A DNA stretch of 64,000 nucleotides. Source: Lentisphaerota bacterium. GTDB taxonomy: Bacteria > Verrucomicrobiota > Lentisphaeria > Oligosphaerales > JABHEG01. The stretch is taken from positions 1-64,000 of the forward strand of contig JABHEG010000177.1 of NCBI GenBank assembly GCA_018676675.1, written 5' to 3'. The notes below the pieces were generated by a model. That model was not told the DNA's origin. It did no database searches and saw only the letters and a program-made list of their open reading frames with translations. The stretch's first letter is position 1. Each line of letters starts with the position of its first letter. The translations under genes and the position numbers were made by a program. Shown here piece by piece: positions 1 to 11,900 of this stretch.

Positions 1-128
1 GAACGGAATAAATAGCGAGGAACGAGCGGCTTTATGCCGGATCTGAACTTGCCCGGTAGCAAGCGTCATGGTAAACCACACCATTCTCCATACCGGCTCA
101 GTCTCTCTTCATTGTTTTCATAGAACTT

Positions 129-2729
129 TTGACGCTACCCGATCGGACGGAAATCAGGTATGACCACATCGTCGCCTGGCACCTCGAGGAAAACCGCTTC
201 TACAAACTTCAGCGAAGCGGTACCCAACTGGGCAGGCTTCAGTGCGTAAACGACCGCTTGGAAGTCGCCACAGCCCGGGGCAGTGTTGACATCACGAACG
301 ACGCCATTCTCGGGCAATGGCATCCCGCCGAACTCCAGGGCCTGATGGTGAGCGTCACCGCCAAGAACGGGTCAATTATTCAGGGCCGTTTCGTGCATTT
401 TGACGCTCACACGGTGACGCTCGAGGCGCCGTTCGCGGGCGTGATGACGCTGCCAAACCAGGAGATTGACCGCTGGGAAGCCACCCCGGCGCAGTTGTAC
501 GTGCTGGCGAACGGTGAGCGCGTCCGTGGCGAGTTGCGATACGAAAAGGGCAAGCCCTGGGTCGTCTCCAGCGAAGGAGCGACAAACGTGATCCGCAATC
601 CAGTCGTCCTCACATGGGGCGGGAGTGAGCAAGATCTCAACCACATCCTTATGCAGGAACAGGACCTCGGGGGGGCTCCGGCCGCGTTGCCGGTAGCGCC
701 CTCCCGGAAGAAATCGTTCCGGCGTAGCGCACTATCCGGCCTCGGCAAAGCGATCTGCCACCTGCCGCTGCCTATCGTGTGTCCTGGCAGACCCGAACCA
801 CAGCCCCGGGCGGCCCAGCCGCCGGAAGCAGCACGGCCGCAAGCCCAAGTCGTGTATTCTGCCGACGCTCCCGTGCAGCCATTGATCCAGCCCCCGCCCG
901 CCCCGCCCGCCGTTCTTCCCATCGCAACCCCTGTCTCACCCGAACCGACGATCTCTGAGACAAACCCGGCCCCGACCGAATCGACGATCTCTGAGACAAG
1001 CCCGGCCCCGACCGAGGCAAGACGGGCACGGCGCAGCATGCTGCCTGGCCTGCAGAAGCTGTTCTGTCGACTCCCCTTGCCCGAGGCAGTGTGTCCGGCT
1101 GACGGTAACGTACGCCCGTTGCCCCCGGCCCCCGAAATGCCGTTCCTGCGTTTGGGAACACCCCGCCATAACGTTCAGATCATTTTCGTCCAGGGCGCCC
1201 CCACCGTCGTGCGAGATGTGCTTCGCCGGGTTGACGACTGGGCGAATGTACAGCTGGCGTTCCAGGCCGGTCCCGTGTCCGACGAGGAGATCGAAGCGCT
1301 GCGGCAGATTCTGGTCCAGGCTGGGCGAGAAGCAGGATACGTCCTCGCGGAGGTTGATCACGTGACTGGGGATTTCCCTCAGGAGATCCTGACGTACAAC
1401 GTTAGAACCGGGGGGATCGGCGATGTCCAGGTGTCCGGCAACCGGCACTACTCTGAAAAGCAGATTGTGCGCAATCTCGGACTGGAGAAGGGGACCCCCT
1501 TCAACTACACGACCTTCAGGGAGGACGTCAAGACTTACAGTGTCAATTCGGATGTCAAAGTGGATGTGACTCTGGACCCCAAGACACGCGCCGGCCAACA
1601 TGAGGTCGATGTGGCCGTCAAGGTTCAGGACAAGCTGCCGATACACGGTAGCGTGGAATTCGCCCACGAGGCATCGGGAGCTGGGAGCGACCAGCGTGTG
1701 CGCACGACGATCGAGCATCTGAATGTGACCAAGGCGGATGATCAACTCAGCGCGCAATGGACCACTGATCCCGGCAATATCGATGAAATCAACGCCGTAT
1801 CAGCCAGCTACCGTCGACCGATCGGGAGTAAGAACGCGGTCAACGTCTACGGCGGATGGTCGGAAGCCGATCTGAACGATGTGCTGCCGGAACTCGACAT
1901 CCACGGCACAGGTCATTTCGTAGGGATCCAGGCAACCAGGGCTCTTAGGAAGACGCCGCGTTACCGCATAGATGGGGCGGTGGGAGTCCTCCACCAGAGC
2001 CTGGAAAACGCGCTGGATTTGGCCAATATCATCTACGACGAGCAGAATGTGAGACTCACTCTTCCAGGCGTATCGCTCTCCTACGCGGATCGCGCGTTCG
2101 ATCGGCTGGGAGGCCGGAACGTGGCGTCTCTATCTCTGTTGGGTAACGCCGCCGGCGCTCTGGGAAGCTCAGACGAAGAAGAGCTGCGCCGCAACATGCC
2201 GAACGCGGACGGTGACTTCCTGATTGCGAAGGCGGAGTTCGCCCGCCTTCAGAAGCTGTTTGACACGCGTTCGTCGCTCTTCTGCCGGCTCAACGGCCAA
2301 TTCACCGATGCCACGCTTGTTCCCGCCCTGCAGAAAGCAGTCGGCGGGGCCGACGAACTGCGCGGCTACCTCAACCGCGAGTTCTCCGCGGACTCGGGGC
2401 TGTCCGGCACGGTGGAGCTGCGGACGCCGCTGCTCCAGGACTTCATTCCCGGATTGGCGCACACGCCGGAGTTCCGCAATGCGTTACCCCGCCACTGGAG
2501 CTGGCACCAGCTCCAGTTGCTGTCCTTCTTTGACTTCGCCTATCTGTCACGAAACGACGGCGTCATCGGGTTGGATTCCACTGAGGCCTTTGCCAGCGCC
2601 GGGCTTGGGCTCCGCCTGGCTCTTTCGCCCTATTCAGCGCTGAAACTCGACTATGGAATGCCCCTGAATGAGACGGATGCGTCGCCGGGGTCCGGGCGCG
2701 GCTATCTGTCGCTGCAACTGCATTTCTAG
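129..2729 (+). CDS. TpsB/FhaC-type two-partner secretion outer-membrane transporter with an extra N-terminal domain
   Basis: Predicted outer-membrane beta-barrel that exports the TpsA-type protein encoded just downstream. In the 866-aa product, residues ~370-520 read as POTRA domains (for example the DVQVSGNRHYSEKQIVRNLGL segment type), and ~520-866 as a TPS-family barrel ending in a terminal Phe, as outer-membrane proteins do. The first ~170 residues are not typical of FhaC: they contain two SH3/LSm-like beta segments, then a Pro-rich linker. A ~23-residue motif (RRSxLxGLxK...C.LPLP..VCP) occurs twice, near residues 199 and 301. The start is doubtful. The TTG at 129 has no Shine-Dalgarno, an in-frame TAA lies at 72-74, and no signal peptide is visible, although an outer-membrane protein needs one. 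A 5' truncation or frameshift is possible. The family assignment is firm; the N-terminus is not. Confidence 0.8.
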   Translation: MTLPDRTEIRYDHIVAWHLEENRFYKLQRSGTQLGRLQCVNDRLEVATARGSVDITNDAILGQWHPAELQGLMVSVTAKNGSIIQGRFVHFDAHTVTLEAPFAGVMTLPNQEIDRWEATPAQLYVLANGERVRGELRYEKGKPWVVSSEGATNVIRNPVVLTWGGSEQDLNHILMQEQDLGGAPAALPVAPSRKKSFRRSALSGLGKAICHLPLPIVCPGRPEPQPRAAQPPEAARPQAQVVYSADAPVQPLIQPPPAPPAVLPIATPVSPEPTISETNPAPTESTISETSPAPTEARRARRSMLPGLQKLFCRLPLPEAVCPADGNVRPLPPAPEMPFLRLGTPRHNVQIIFVQGAPTVVRDVLRRVDDWANVQLAFQAGPVSDEEIEALRQILVQAGREAGYVLAEVDHVTGDFPQEILTYNVRTGGIGDVQVSGNRHYSEKQIVRNLGLEKGTPFNYTTFREDVKTYSVNSDVKVDVTLDPKTRAGQHEVDVAVKVQDKLPIHGSVEFAHEASGAGSDQRVRTTIEHLNVTKADDQLSAQWTTDPGNIDEINAVSASYRRPIGSKNAVNVYGGWSEADLNDVLPELDIHGTGHFVGIQATRALRKTPRYRIDGAVGVLHQSLENALDLANIIYDEQNVRLTLPGVSLSYADRAFDRLGGRNVASLSLLGNAAGALGSSDEEELRRNMPNADGDFLIAKAEFARLQKLFDTRSSLFCRLNGQFTDATLVPALQKAVGGADELRGYLNREFSADSGLSGTVELRTPLLQDFIPGLAHTPEFRNALPRHWSWHQLQLLSFFDFAYLSRNDGVIGLDSTEAFASAGLGLRLALSPYSALKLDYGMPLNETDASPGSGRGYLSLQLHF
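946..1017 (+). repeat. Two 36-bp tandem repeats coding for a 12-residue Pro/Thr/Ser/Glu linker unit
   Basis: Two adjacent 36-bp copies (946-981 and 982-1017) are almost identical. They encode TISETNPAPTES and TISETSPAPTEA in the Pro-rich linker of the TpsB-like protein. The unit is in frame, so copy-number change would lengthen or shorten the linker without breaking the gene. Confidence 0.85.
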
Positions 2730-2822
2730 CGCCCCCGTTGGACCTCGACCGTCGGAACCGTGCGTTGAAGCACGATAGCAGATCGAACACTAAGCCCGGT
2801 GTAAAAGCTGCGGGCGGAGCAA

Positions 2823-2873
2823 CCCAAGGTCGTGACGGCCCTGGGAGTGCCCTGGACAACTGGTTGCCTTGGG
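2823..2873 (+). promoter_or_regulatory. Inverted repeat in the leader of the TpsA-like gene
   Basis: In the 196-bp gap between the transporter and the TpsA-like gene, CCCAAGG (2823-2829) pairs perfectly with CCTTGGG (2867-2873). It encloses 37 nt that contain a smaller CAAC/GTTG hairpin. This could fold in the mRNA leader about 50 nt before the start codon. I do not recognise a known riboswitch; function is unknown. Confidence 0.35.
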
Positions 2874-2925
2874 GAGCCCAACGCAACGTGTGCGTCGAGC
2901 CAAGGCGAGAGAGAGGATCCTAGCT

Positions 2926-5900
2926 ATGCACAACTCGTCAACACTGAAAGCCTCGAGGGCGTCCGTGCACGGGCGTGTTCTCGCTATTGTGACGTGTGTC
3001 AGCCTGCTGTTGGGGCCCCAGGGATGGGCAGAAAATTTGCCGACCGGGCCACAGGTCGCGCACGGGCAGGTGACGATCAACAGGGATGGGGCCGCCTTGC
3101 TGATTCAGCAGTTGACCGGCAACGCCATTATCAACTGGGAATCGTTCAGCATCGGTCAGGACTTTGGGGTCTACCTGAACCAACCTTCCACGAGAGCGGC
3201 CATGTTGAGTCGTGTCACAGGCGGTGACCCCAGCAGCATTTTCGGCCTGCTCCAGGCAAATGGCATCTTCTATCTGGTCAACCCGAACGGTGTCTATTTC
3301 GGGCCGACAGCATCAGTCGACGTGGGTGCCCTTATCGTCTCCACTCTGGGTATCTCAGACGCCGACTTCCTGGCCGGCAAGAACAACTTCGAGGGCGTGT
3401 CGAAGGCTCAGATCACGAACGATGGTTCTCTGGCGGCGCTCCAGAGGATCCTCCTCCTGGCGCACGGAGTCAAGAATCGCGGTACGGTCAAGGCACCCAA
3501 CGTCGCCGTGGCCGCCGCGAACAGCGTTGTTGTCGATCAGGTGGCTGGAAGCACCATCCGCCTGAAGCTTGACGGCCTGCGTGGCGAAGCCGTGAACGAA
3601 GGCACGATCGATGCCTCCGGCAGGGAGGGGGGGCAAGTCACGATGCGCGGGCAAAACGTGGTTCAGTCCGGGACTGTCAACGCCGATGGCAGTCGAGGAA
3701 AGGGCGGGGCCGTGTCCCTGACGGCCCCCGGCAAGATCACCCTGGGCTCGGGCAGCACGACAACCGCCAATGCCGGAGAGACGGGCAACGGCGGAAGAGT
3801 CGTGGCCTTTGCCGATGACACGACCGACTTCCAGGCCGGTGCCGTCGTGGCGGCAAAGGGGGGGACACTGGCCGGTGACGGGGGCTTCCTCGAAGTCTCG
3901 GGAAAGACCGTCTACATCGCGGGTCGCCCCGACGCATCGGCGCCCAACGGCAAGCCCGGCACCTTCCTCATAGACCCTACCGACATCAGCATCGTCAGCT
4001 CAAACGGGATCCTGACCGAGATCACAAACAACAATGACGGAACGTTCACGGGCAACGACGATGCGAACAAAGTGCTCGACACCACAATCGAGAGCCTGTT
4101 GAACAGCGGCACATCCGTGACCCTCGACACCTCGCTGTCCGATGGCAGCGGCGGCGGGCCTGGTGGTGCGTGGTCCGGCGACGGCAACATTGTCCAGGAC
4201 GCCAATGCGGTCATCGATTTCGGCGGAACGGGCCTGCCCGTAACCTTGACTCTGATCGCGGATCAGGACATCGTGCTGAATGGCGGCGTCTCCACAACGG
4301 GGGCCACAACCCCTCTGAACATCTCCCTGCAAGCTGACGCGAACATCGACATCAACGCACCCATCGCCACGAATGGCGGCGCGTTCACGACCTTGAGCCG
4401 TGGCTTCGACAACACCGGTGGCCCTGTGACGACTGTCGGCCTTACCGCCAGCGGCGCCGTCAACTTGGACGGCCGCGACGGCATCGTCCTTGTCGGTGGG
4501 CTCATGAATACGACGGGAGGCACGGGAGAGATCACCTTGACGGCGGGGGAAATACAGCTGGCAACTGCGAACGCCCTTCAGACGGGCTCGGGTGCCATCA
4601 CCGTCTCTGCTCCGCTCAAAATCAACAGCAACTCGACCATGACCACGCAGTCGGGGACGGTCAGTATCGCCCAGGGAGTGACGGGACAAGGCCTGACGAT
4701 CGCGGCCGGCACGGGCACAGTCGCACTGAATGGAACCGTCAACGTCGCGTCTCTGGCTGTGACCAGCAGTTCCGGCGTGGATGTCGCTGATAAAGTAACC
4801 GGGGGCGGCCACCTCTTATTGGTCTCGACTGGAGATGTCCGAGTGCAGGACGATTTCCGGTCAGCCATGGGCAACATCACCATCGCCGCAGGTGGCGATG
4901 TGACCCAGACAGGTGGCGGCATCCGTACCACCGATGGCCAGATTGCCATCAGTGGTGACAACGTCACGCTGATCGACGTCGACGCGTACGTCATGCCCGA
5001 GGTGACTCCGGTCGACGTTACAGCGCTCAGCATCACCGCAGCCGACACCGCCACCCTGGCCAATGTCGGAGCTACCTTTGCCCAGAACCCCAACATGAAC
5101 GGGATCATCGTCGCCAGGGACCTGGCCGCTGTTGGGAACGTCAGGGCAGTCAATGACCTAACGGTGACCTTGACCAATGCCCTGACCATCACGAACAACG
5201 CAGAGGTCCGAGCCGACAGCAACACAGGCTATTCGGGAACACTCACGGTGACCGCTCCGGGAGGGATTGATGCGGAAGCCGGAACCGGGCTTCGCGGAGC
5301 CGAGGTGGATCTCAGCGGCGGCGCCATGGTCGTGGACGTGATCACCGCCCACGCCGGCGGAGGAACTTTGAGGGTCAATGCCCGGGAACTCACGATCAAC
5401 GGTACAGCAGACGGTGGCGGCGACGTCGACATCACCACCACGGATAACCTCTCCCTGGTCGGAAGCGTCCACGGAGTCGGCGATATCACCCTGACATCTA
5501 CCAACGGCAGTGTCCTCGACGATGGTGATACCGACCCCGACATCGAGGGCAACGGCGTGGGCACCACGCTCACGCTCAACGTCGCGCACTGGGCCGGGCG
5601 TACGAAAGACAACGATGTGGCCGAAGACCCCGGAGACGGACCGGTCGACACGCACACGGGATCGATCAAAGACATTCTCGGAAATGCGCTCGAAACCGAA
5701 GACATTGGCACACTCGTAGCCATAGCCACCGGCGAGCGAGGCGAGATTGCGGTTGACAACTCAGGGGGCACGGAGCTGACGATCGGCGCCGGCACGACGG
5801 TGGGCGCCGGCAAACGTGCCGTGCTTTGGGTGCGCAACGACGCGGGGATTACTCTCGAAGGATGGAGCCTCGACAGTCGTGACAACGTCGCGCTGATTGC

Positions 5901-8900
5901 CACCAGCGGCGATGTGGTCGTGCCCAACACGGATCACGTCCTCGACGCTGATGGCATTCTGACCGCCGCCGACCTGACCGGGGCCCGAACACTGCGCCTT
6001 GAAGCCCCCGCCGGATCCGTCCTCGATGATACGGATGGCCTGCTGAGCGTGGTCGCCGAGCGACTCATTCTTGAGTCCCAAACTCTGAAGGCGGGGGATG
6101 TTGACGGCACCGACTACGACCTGCTGACCGTGCTCTCCTACGGGGCTGCGCCCGGGAAGCTGGACGTCACCCTTACCAGCGCCGGTCAGAACCTGCGGTT
6201 GCTGCAGGCGAACCGCGACGATGGCACCGGTGCGGCAGCGGCAGCGAGCCTCAAGATCACTGACCTGACGGGTGATGGAGACTCCATGGTCATCAACGGC
6301 AGCACCACGGCCGAAATCAACGTGAGCATCCTTAACGGCACCAGCGCTGCAGTCGACGGCGCCGGACTCACCATCGAAGACAGAGTGTTCAGCGGTGATG
6401 GCGACATGACGTTCAGCATTGATACCGCGGGGAGCCAGGACAGCGGCTATATCGAGATCGCTCCGGGCAGCACCATCTCAAGCGATGCGTCCGATGACGA
6501 TGGTGGCACGGGGCCCAACTACGGCCCCGGAGTGATCGTCTCCGGGACGGTGCACTCCAACTCGGGCGAAACGCTGACCTTCAGCGCGCCGCCGGGCAAC
6601 CCGATCACGATCAACACCCCCGTGGGGAACGCCACATTGGACCCGTTGGGTGACAACGTGATCATCACTCCCAACGGCAGGGTGACCGCCGCCGGCGACT
6701 TCACCATCCGCAACGCCCGGCTCATCGACATGCAGAGCGACGGAACCAATCACGCGGCCATCGCTGCACCTGGCGGCAATGTGAACATCGAGGACGCCGT
6801 GCGTTTCGTTATGGCATCGGGTACGAGCATCGTGGCCAACGGCGATGTGAACATTGGGCAGGGGGCCGGCAACGATATTCTCGAACTGGATTTTGCCCCA
6901 AACAGCAGCATCACCGCAGGCGGTTCCATCAATGCAACCGTGCTCGGGAATGCAGCGTTTGACCAACTCACTGCCGTGACCGCGGTCAATCTGACCACGG
7001 TCGAGGGTGCGGATCCGGGAACATTGCGCCTCAACAACCTGATCAGCGTCCCGGGCGGAACGGTCACCCTTACCTCCGGAGACAATATCATCCCCGGGCC
7101 TCTGGATCCCGACATTGTGGCCGGCACGGCGAACCTCAACGCCATGTTCGGCATTGGCGGCATCGGCAGCCCGCTCCAGCTCCTGGGCACCACGCAACTC
7201 GACATCGACAACGGCAGCAGCAGTGCCATCGTCATCGATAACACCCCGGGCGCAGCTGTGACCGCGTTCGAACTTGACGCTGTGGGTAGCCCGGTGACTT
7301 ACACACAGGACGGCCAGCAATTGACGATCACCGGCAACGGTATCGACACCGACGGTGGCAGCGTCACCATCGCCGGTCCGCCCTCGAACATCCTCATCGC
7401 CGCCGACGTGGACGTCAACGCGGGCAGCTTCACCACGGCACTCCCCAACGGTACGTTCGTGCAGACGGATGGCACCGGCACGATGACCGCGTCAGGCGAT
7501 GTCAGTATTCAGGCGACAAGCATTCTCTTCGACCAGATCGATGCGGAAGCCAACAGCGTCACCCTCCAGTCGGCAGCCGACATCGTGGAGGATGGAGGCG
7601 GAGATGCGGCGGTCGACCTCGTGGGCGGCGTGATCGCGCTGACCGCTGACGACGAGATCGGCAGCGCTACCGAGCCGCCGGGCGGCATCGAGGTAAACGC
7701 GTCCACTCAGGTCGATGCCACCAGTGCCAATTTTCTGGGGCTGAATGCTGCGGATGACACAGCCACCGATGTGGATCTCCGGATAGGCCTGATCCAGTCG
7801 ACCGCCGGCGACGTCAGCCTGACAGCCGAAAACGCCGTGATCGACACCAATGGTGCGGGCGTGGTCGACGTCGCGGGAGGGAGCCTGACGATTGCCTCCG
7901 GCACCAGCGCCACGGCCACATCCGCCAACGTCGATCTGGACACCAATGTCGATACCATCGCGGTGACCGCATCCACGGCCCCCGGGGACGTTGTTATTGA
8001 CCAAACAACCGATCTGGACGTCGCCGGCATCACCACCGATAATGGCGCGGTCACAGTGACCAACGGAGCAACGCTGAACGTGACGGGCGGGATCGACGCA
8101 AATGCCACCCCGCCCGTGAGCGGAACCGTGACGCTGACTGCAGCGACAGCCGTGACCGGCACGGCCGGCGGAACCGTTGAAGGCGACGACGATGTCCTGA
8201 TCACAGCACCAACCGTCAACATGGGCGGGGACATCACCTCCACCCTGGGCAACGCCACCGTAACGGCCACAACCGGTGACGCCACGACAGGGGGCATGAC
8301 AGCCAACGAGAACGCCAGCGTGAGCGGCCAAAACGTCACCGTCGGGGGTGACATCCAGACGACGAGCGGCACGGCCACGGTTACCGCCACCACAGGAACA
8401 GCCGCCCTACAGGGCATCACGGCGGGCAGTGATGTGACCGTCCTCGGGCCAACGGGTGTAACCGCAACGAACCCGATCCAGTCAAACAACGGCTTGGTCC
8501 AAATCATCTCCACGAACGGGCCGGTTGCGGTTGATGACCTGACGGCCATGACCACGATCGATGTGCTGGCTGCCGGGACCGCCAGTTCGGGCACGCTGCT
8601 CGCCGGAGGAGACATCACGATGGCCGGGACCAGCGTAACCGTTGACGGCGATGCCACATCGACCAACGGCCAAGTCCTGATGAACCCCAGCGCCACAAGC
8701 CTCACCATCACTGGGACGACCACTGCCCAGAGCATCGACTTCCAAGTCCCCACTGACGCCCGCGTGGGCCCCCTGACCGCCACGGCCGGGGCCGTCGAAA
8801 TCACGGCCGGGGGGCTGATCGACCTGAACGGGGACATCACGACGAACGGCAGTCAGCCCACCACAATCACAGCCAATGGCGGTGCCCTGACCATGGCAGA

Positions 8901-11900
8901 CGGCACACTCCTGGACGCCGACAGCGGCAACGTTGAACTCACGGCTTCAGGTGACGTCGCGCTCAGTCGGGTCAGGACGACGGGCCCGGTTGTCACGGTC
9001 GCTTCCAGTGGCGGCGGCATCGTCGACAACCTAACCGGCGAGGGCCCGAACATCGTCGCGATCGCCGGAGCCTTGACACTGAATGCGGCTACGGGTGTGG
9101 GTGGCCTGGGAGACCTAGACATCGACACCACTGTGGCAACCGTCAGGGCAATGTCGTCGGGTGCCGGCGACATCGGCGTCCACGATACGGACGGTCTGGA
9201 TGTGCAGCTGGCAATGGCAGCTGACGGCTCGGTCAGCATGACGTCGCAGAACGGTGACATGAACGTTTCCGGTCCGGTCACGGCCGACGACGCGGGAGCG
9301 GATGAAGACCACGATGCCTTCCTGAATGCCGGCGGAGACATGGCGATCAATGCGCCGGTGACGGCGGACCGGACTGTCGTTGCGATGGCTTACGACAACA
9401 TGACGGTCGCCAACATGGTCGGCGGCTCCGGACGCATCGAGTTGCGGGCAGACTGGGACTTTGACAGCGGCACCTTTGACAGCGGCGCTGGAGTTGGTGT
9501 AGGCGCCCTGACTCAGGCCGGCGGCGTCATCGGCACCGGCACTGAGGAACTTGTCGCCGTCGCAGCGGACGGGATCAGTCTGATGGGGGCGGGAACAAGT
9601 GTCACGGCCCTGCAGGCCATCAATGGCGACCCGGCCAACGCGGCAGCGGCGTCCGGGAATATCGCCGTGATCAACGGCGGGGCAGGCGGCGAGCTGGCGC
9701 TCAACAATCTCGACCCGGCTCTTCCCTATGCGATACGCAACTTCGCTGCGGACGGAACGGTGACGATCAACGTCGACGCGGCGTTGACTGCCAACCACCG
9801 CGTTCTGTCACAAGACGCGATCTCCCTGGTGTCCGCGCTATCCTTCACGCAGAACGACAGCGGCGTGGCGGCCGACGGAATGGCCACGTACGAACCAAAC
9901 GCACCAATCCACATCCTCTCCGGTGACGACATCGGTGTGTACGCCGCGGCGACCATCCCCACCTACTACTCAATTGCCGCACACGGGGCGGGCTCCGATA
10001 TCCAGCTCGATGCGGCTAACGACGTGAACGTCTCCCAAGGCGGCGTGGACGCCGCTGTCTACGCCGGTGGAGCCCTCACGTTCACCGCCAACCGGGACAT
10101 AAACGTAGGAGACCTGGCCAGTGGCAGTTCCGGACACCTGCGGACGGGCGCCGGCGACCTGGAGCTCGATGCCGGCAGCAACGTCAATGTCAGCGGCAAC
10201 ACGCAAGTGACGGTCGACGGGGCATGGAACTTCATCGGTGACGCGGACAGTGGAGCCTTCACCATGGCCCCGAACACGCTCATCAACGCCGACACGGGAA
10301 CGGCCGCCCTGAGTGCCGATGCAGATGTCACCCTCGGCAGTGTGATGACCACAAACAGCACCGGCGATGCCGTCCGCATCACCTCGCGGGACGGCGGCAT
10401 CTACGGCACGGCGCCGCAGGTCGATATCATCGCCGATTCACCAGGTGCAGTCACCACGCTCACAGCTGAGCAACACATCGGCACGGTTGCGCAACCCGTG
10501 ACCAGCACCATCGACATTCTCGACGCATACACCGAAAACGGGCACATCTACCTTCAGGAAACCAACGGATTGGCGTTGCGGGACGTGCAGGCCGGAACAA
10601 ACGCTGTTGCTCCGGGCAATGGAGACATCACAATCCGTACGCTGACCGGAGACGTGCTGGCCGGATACGTGATCGCTGCTCAGGATGTGGTCAACATTAC
10701 AGCTGACGTCGGCGCGATCGACGAATATGGACAAGATGCCCTCCCGCCGAACGATGTCGCGGACGTGATCGGCGCAACGCTCAACCTCGTCGCCGGCGAC
10801 CACATCGGACAGAAGGCAGCCGTGCTCGAAATCGACGCATCCACGGAAGCCAACGCAACCAGCGGAGGTGCCCTGGGCCAGGACATTGTCATGACCGACA
10901 CGATCGATGATCTGCCGGTCGGCACGATCGACGCCGGACTGGCCGACGTGGTGCTGATCGCCGACGACAGCCAGGATGGCGGCGGGGCGGCAGCCATCAC
11001 GGACGCGGTTGACGGCAATGTCGACATCACCGCCGCCGATATGAATCTGACCGCCAATACAGGCATCGGTAGCGGCTCCATTGGAGAAGCGACGGATCTT
11101 GATGTGAACGTCGAGACGCTGACCGCGCGCGTCTTGGGCGTGGGCCCGATCAGCATCGACGAAGTCGACACCGCCATCATCACCCTGGCCCGGACAGCAG
11201 ACGGGAATGTAGACATCCGGGGTGGCTTTGCCGGCGGCACGGGGAGCCTTCTCGTTGAGTTGGTCGATGCCGACCAGTCACCGGGCGATGATGTGGTACT
11301 GCAGGCCTGGGACGATATCCTCGACAACAACAACGACTTGGCGACTAACGTGTTCTCATCTGGTGACACGACGCTGAGTGTAGCGGTAGGCAACATTGCG
11401 GTGCCCGACAATCCTCTGGAGGTGGTCGTGGGGGAACAGGTTCTTCTGGAGGCCTTGGACCCGCAACCGCGTGATGACAACTTCTGGGCCGTCCTCACCG
11501 GCTTGGCGGGCGGCGACGAGACACCAGACTTCGTTGAGTACATCGGCGTGGGACACGAGCCCCCTGCCTACGTTTTCTGGAACGGTGACATCATCGGCGG
11601 CCGGGAGGCACAGCTGCGCGAGTTCCTCATGCAGAAGACCGAAGGCTACCGCATGGGTCATCCACTGGTCCACACCCCTACCGCGTTCCTTCAGCTCGCC
11701 TTCCAGCCCGCCGAGATGGCTGTTGGTTCGTACCGGCACGGCGCCGTGCCTTTGCTGAGCTTCCGCAGTGCGGCAAGTACGCTGAGCGGCATGGGAAGGG
11801 GTACCGAGACGATCAACGTTCCCGGCGTGGGAGAAGCCCCATTCGTCTGGAACTTCCGGGCTCCACGTCCCGCTCCGGAACAGTTGGGTGCGGCCCCCCC

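Noticed and set aside
1..128. Short frame 34-123 as the missing signal peptide of the TpsB-like protein
   Set aside because: It is in another frame and its end (PYRLSLSSLFS) is not hydrophobic enough for a convincing signal peptide.
407..1757. Overlapping minus-strand open frames (210, 129 and 273 aa) opposite the TpsB-like gene
   Set aside because: They mirror a gene with recognisable POTRA and barrel domains, have no recognisable motifs, and arise from high GC and codon bias.
2730..2925. Possible cyclic-di-GMP or other riboswitch in the leader of the TpsA-like gene
   Set aside because: An inverted repeat is present, but the conserved riboswitch core sequences I know are absent.
7707..8840. 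377-aa minus-strand frame opposite the TpsA-like gene, and many similar ones
   Set aside because: Composition is that of a reversed Thr/Ala/Gly/Val repeat (Ser/Val/Pro-rich) with no domain; a shadow of the beta-helix coding sequence.
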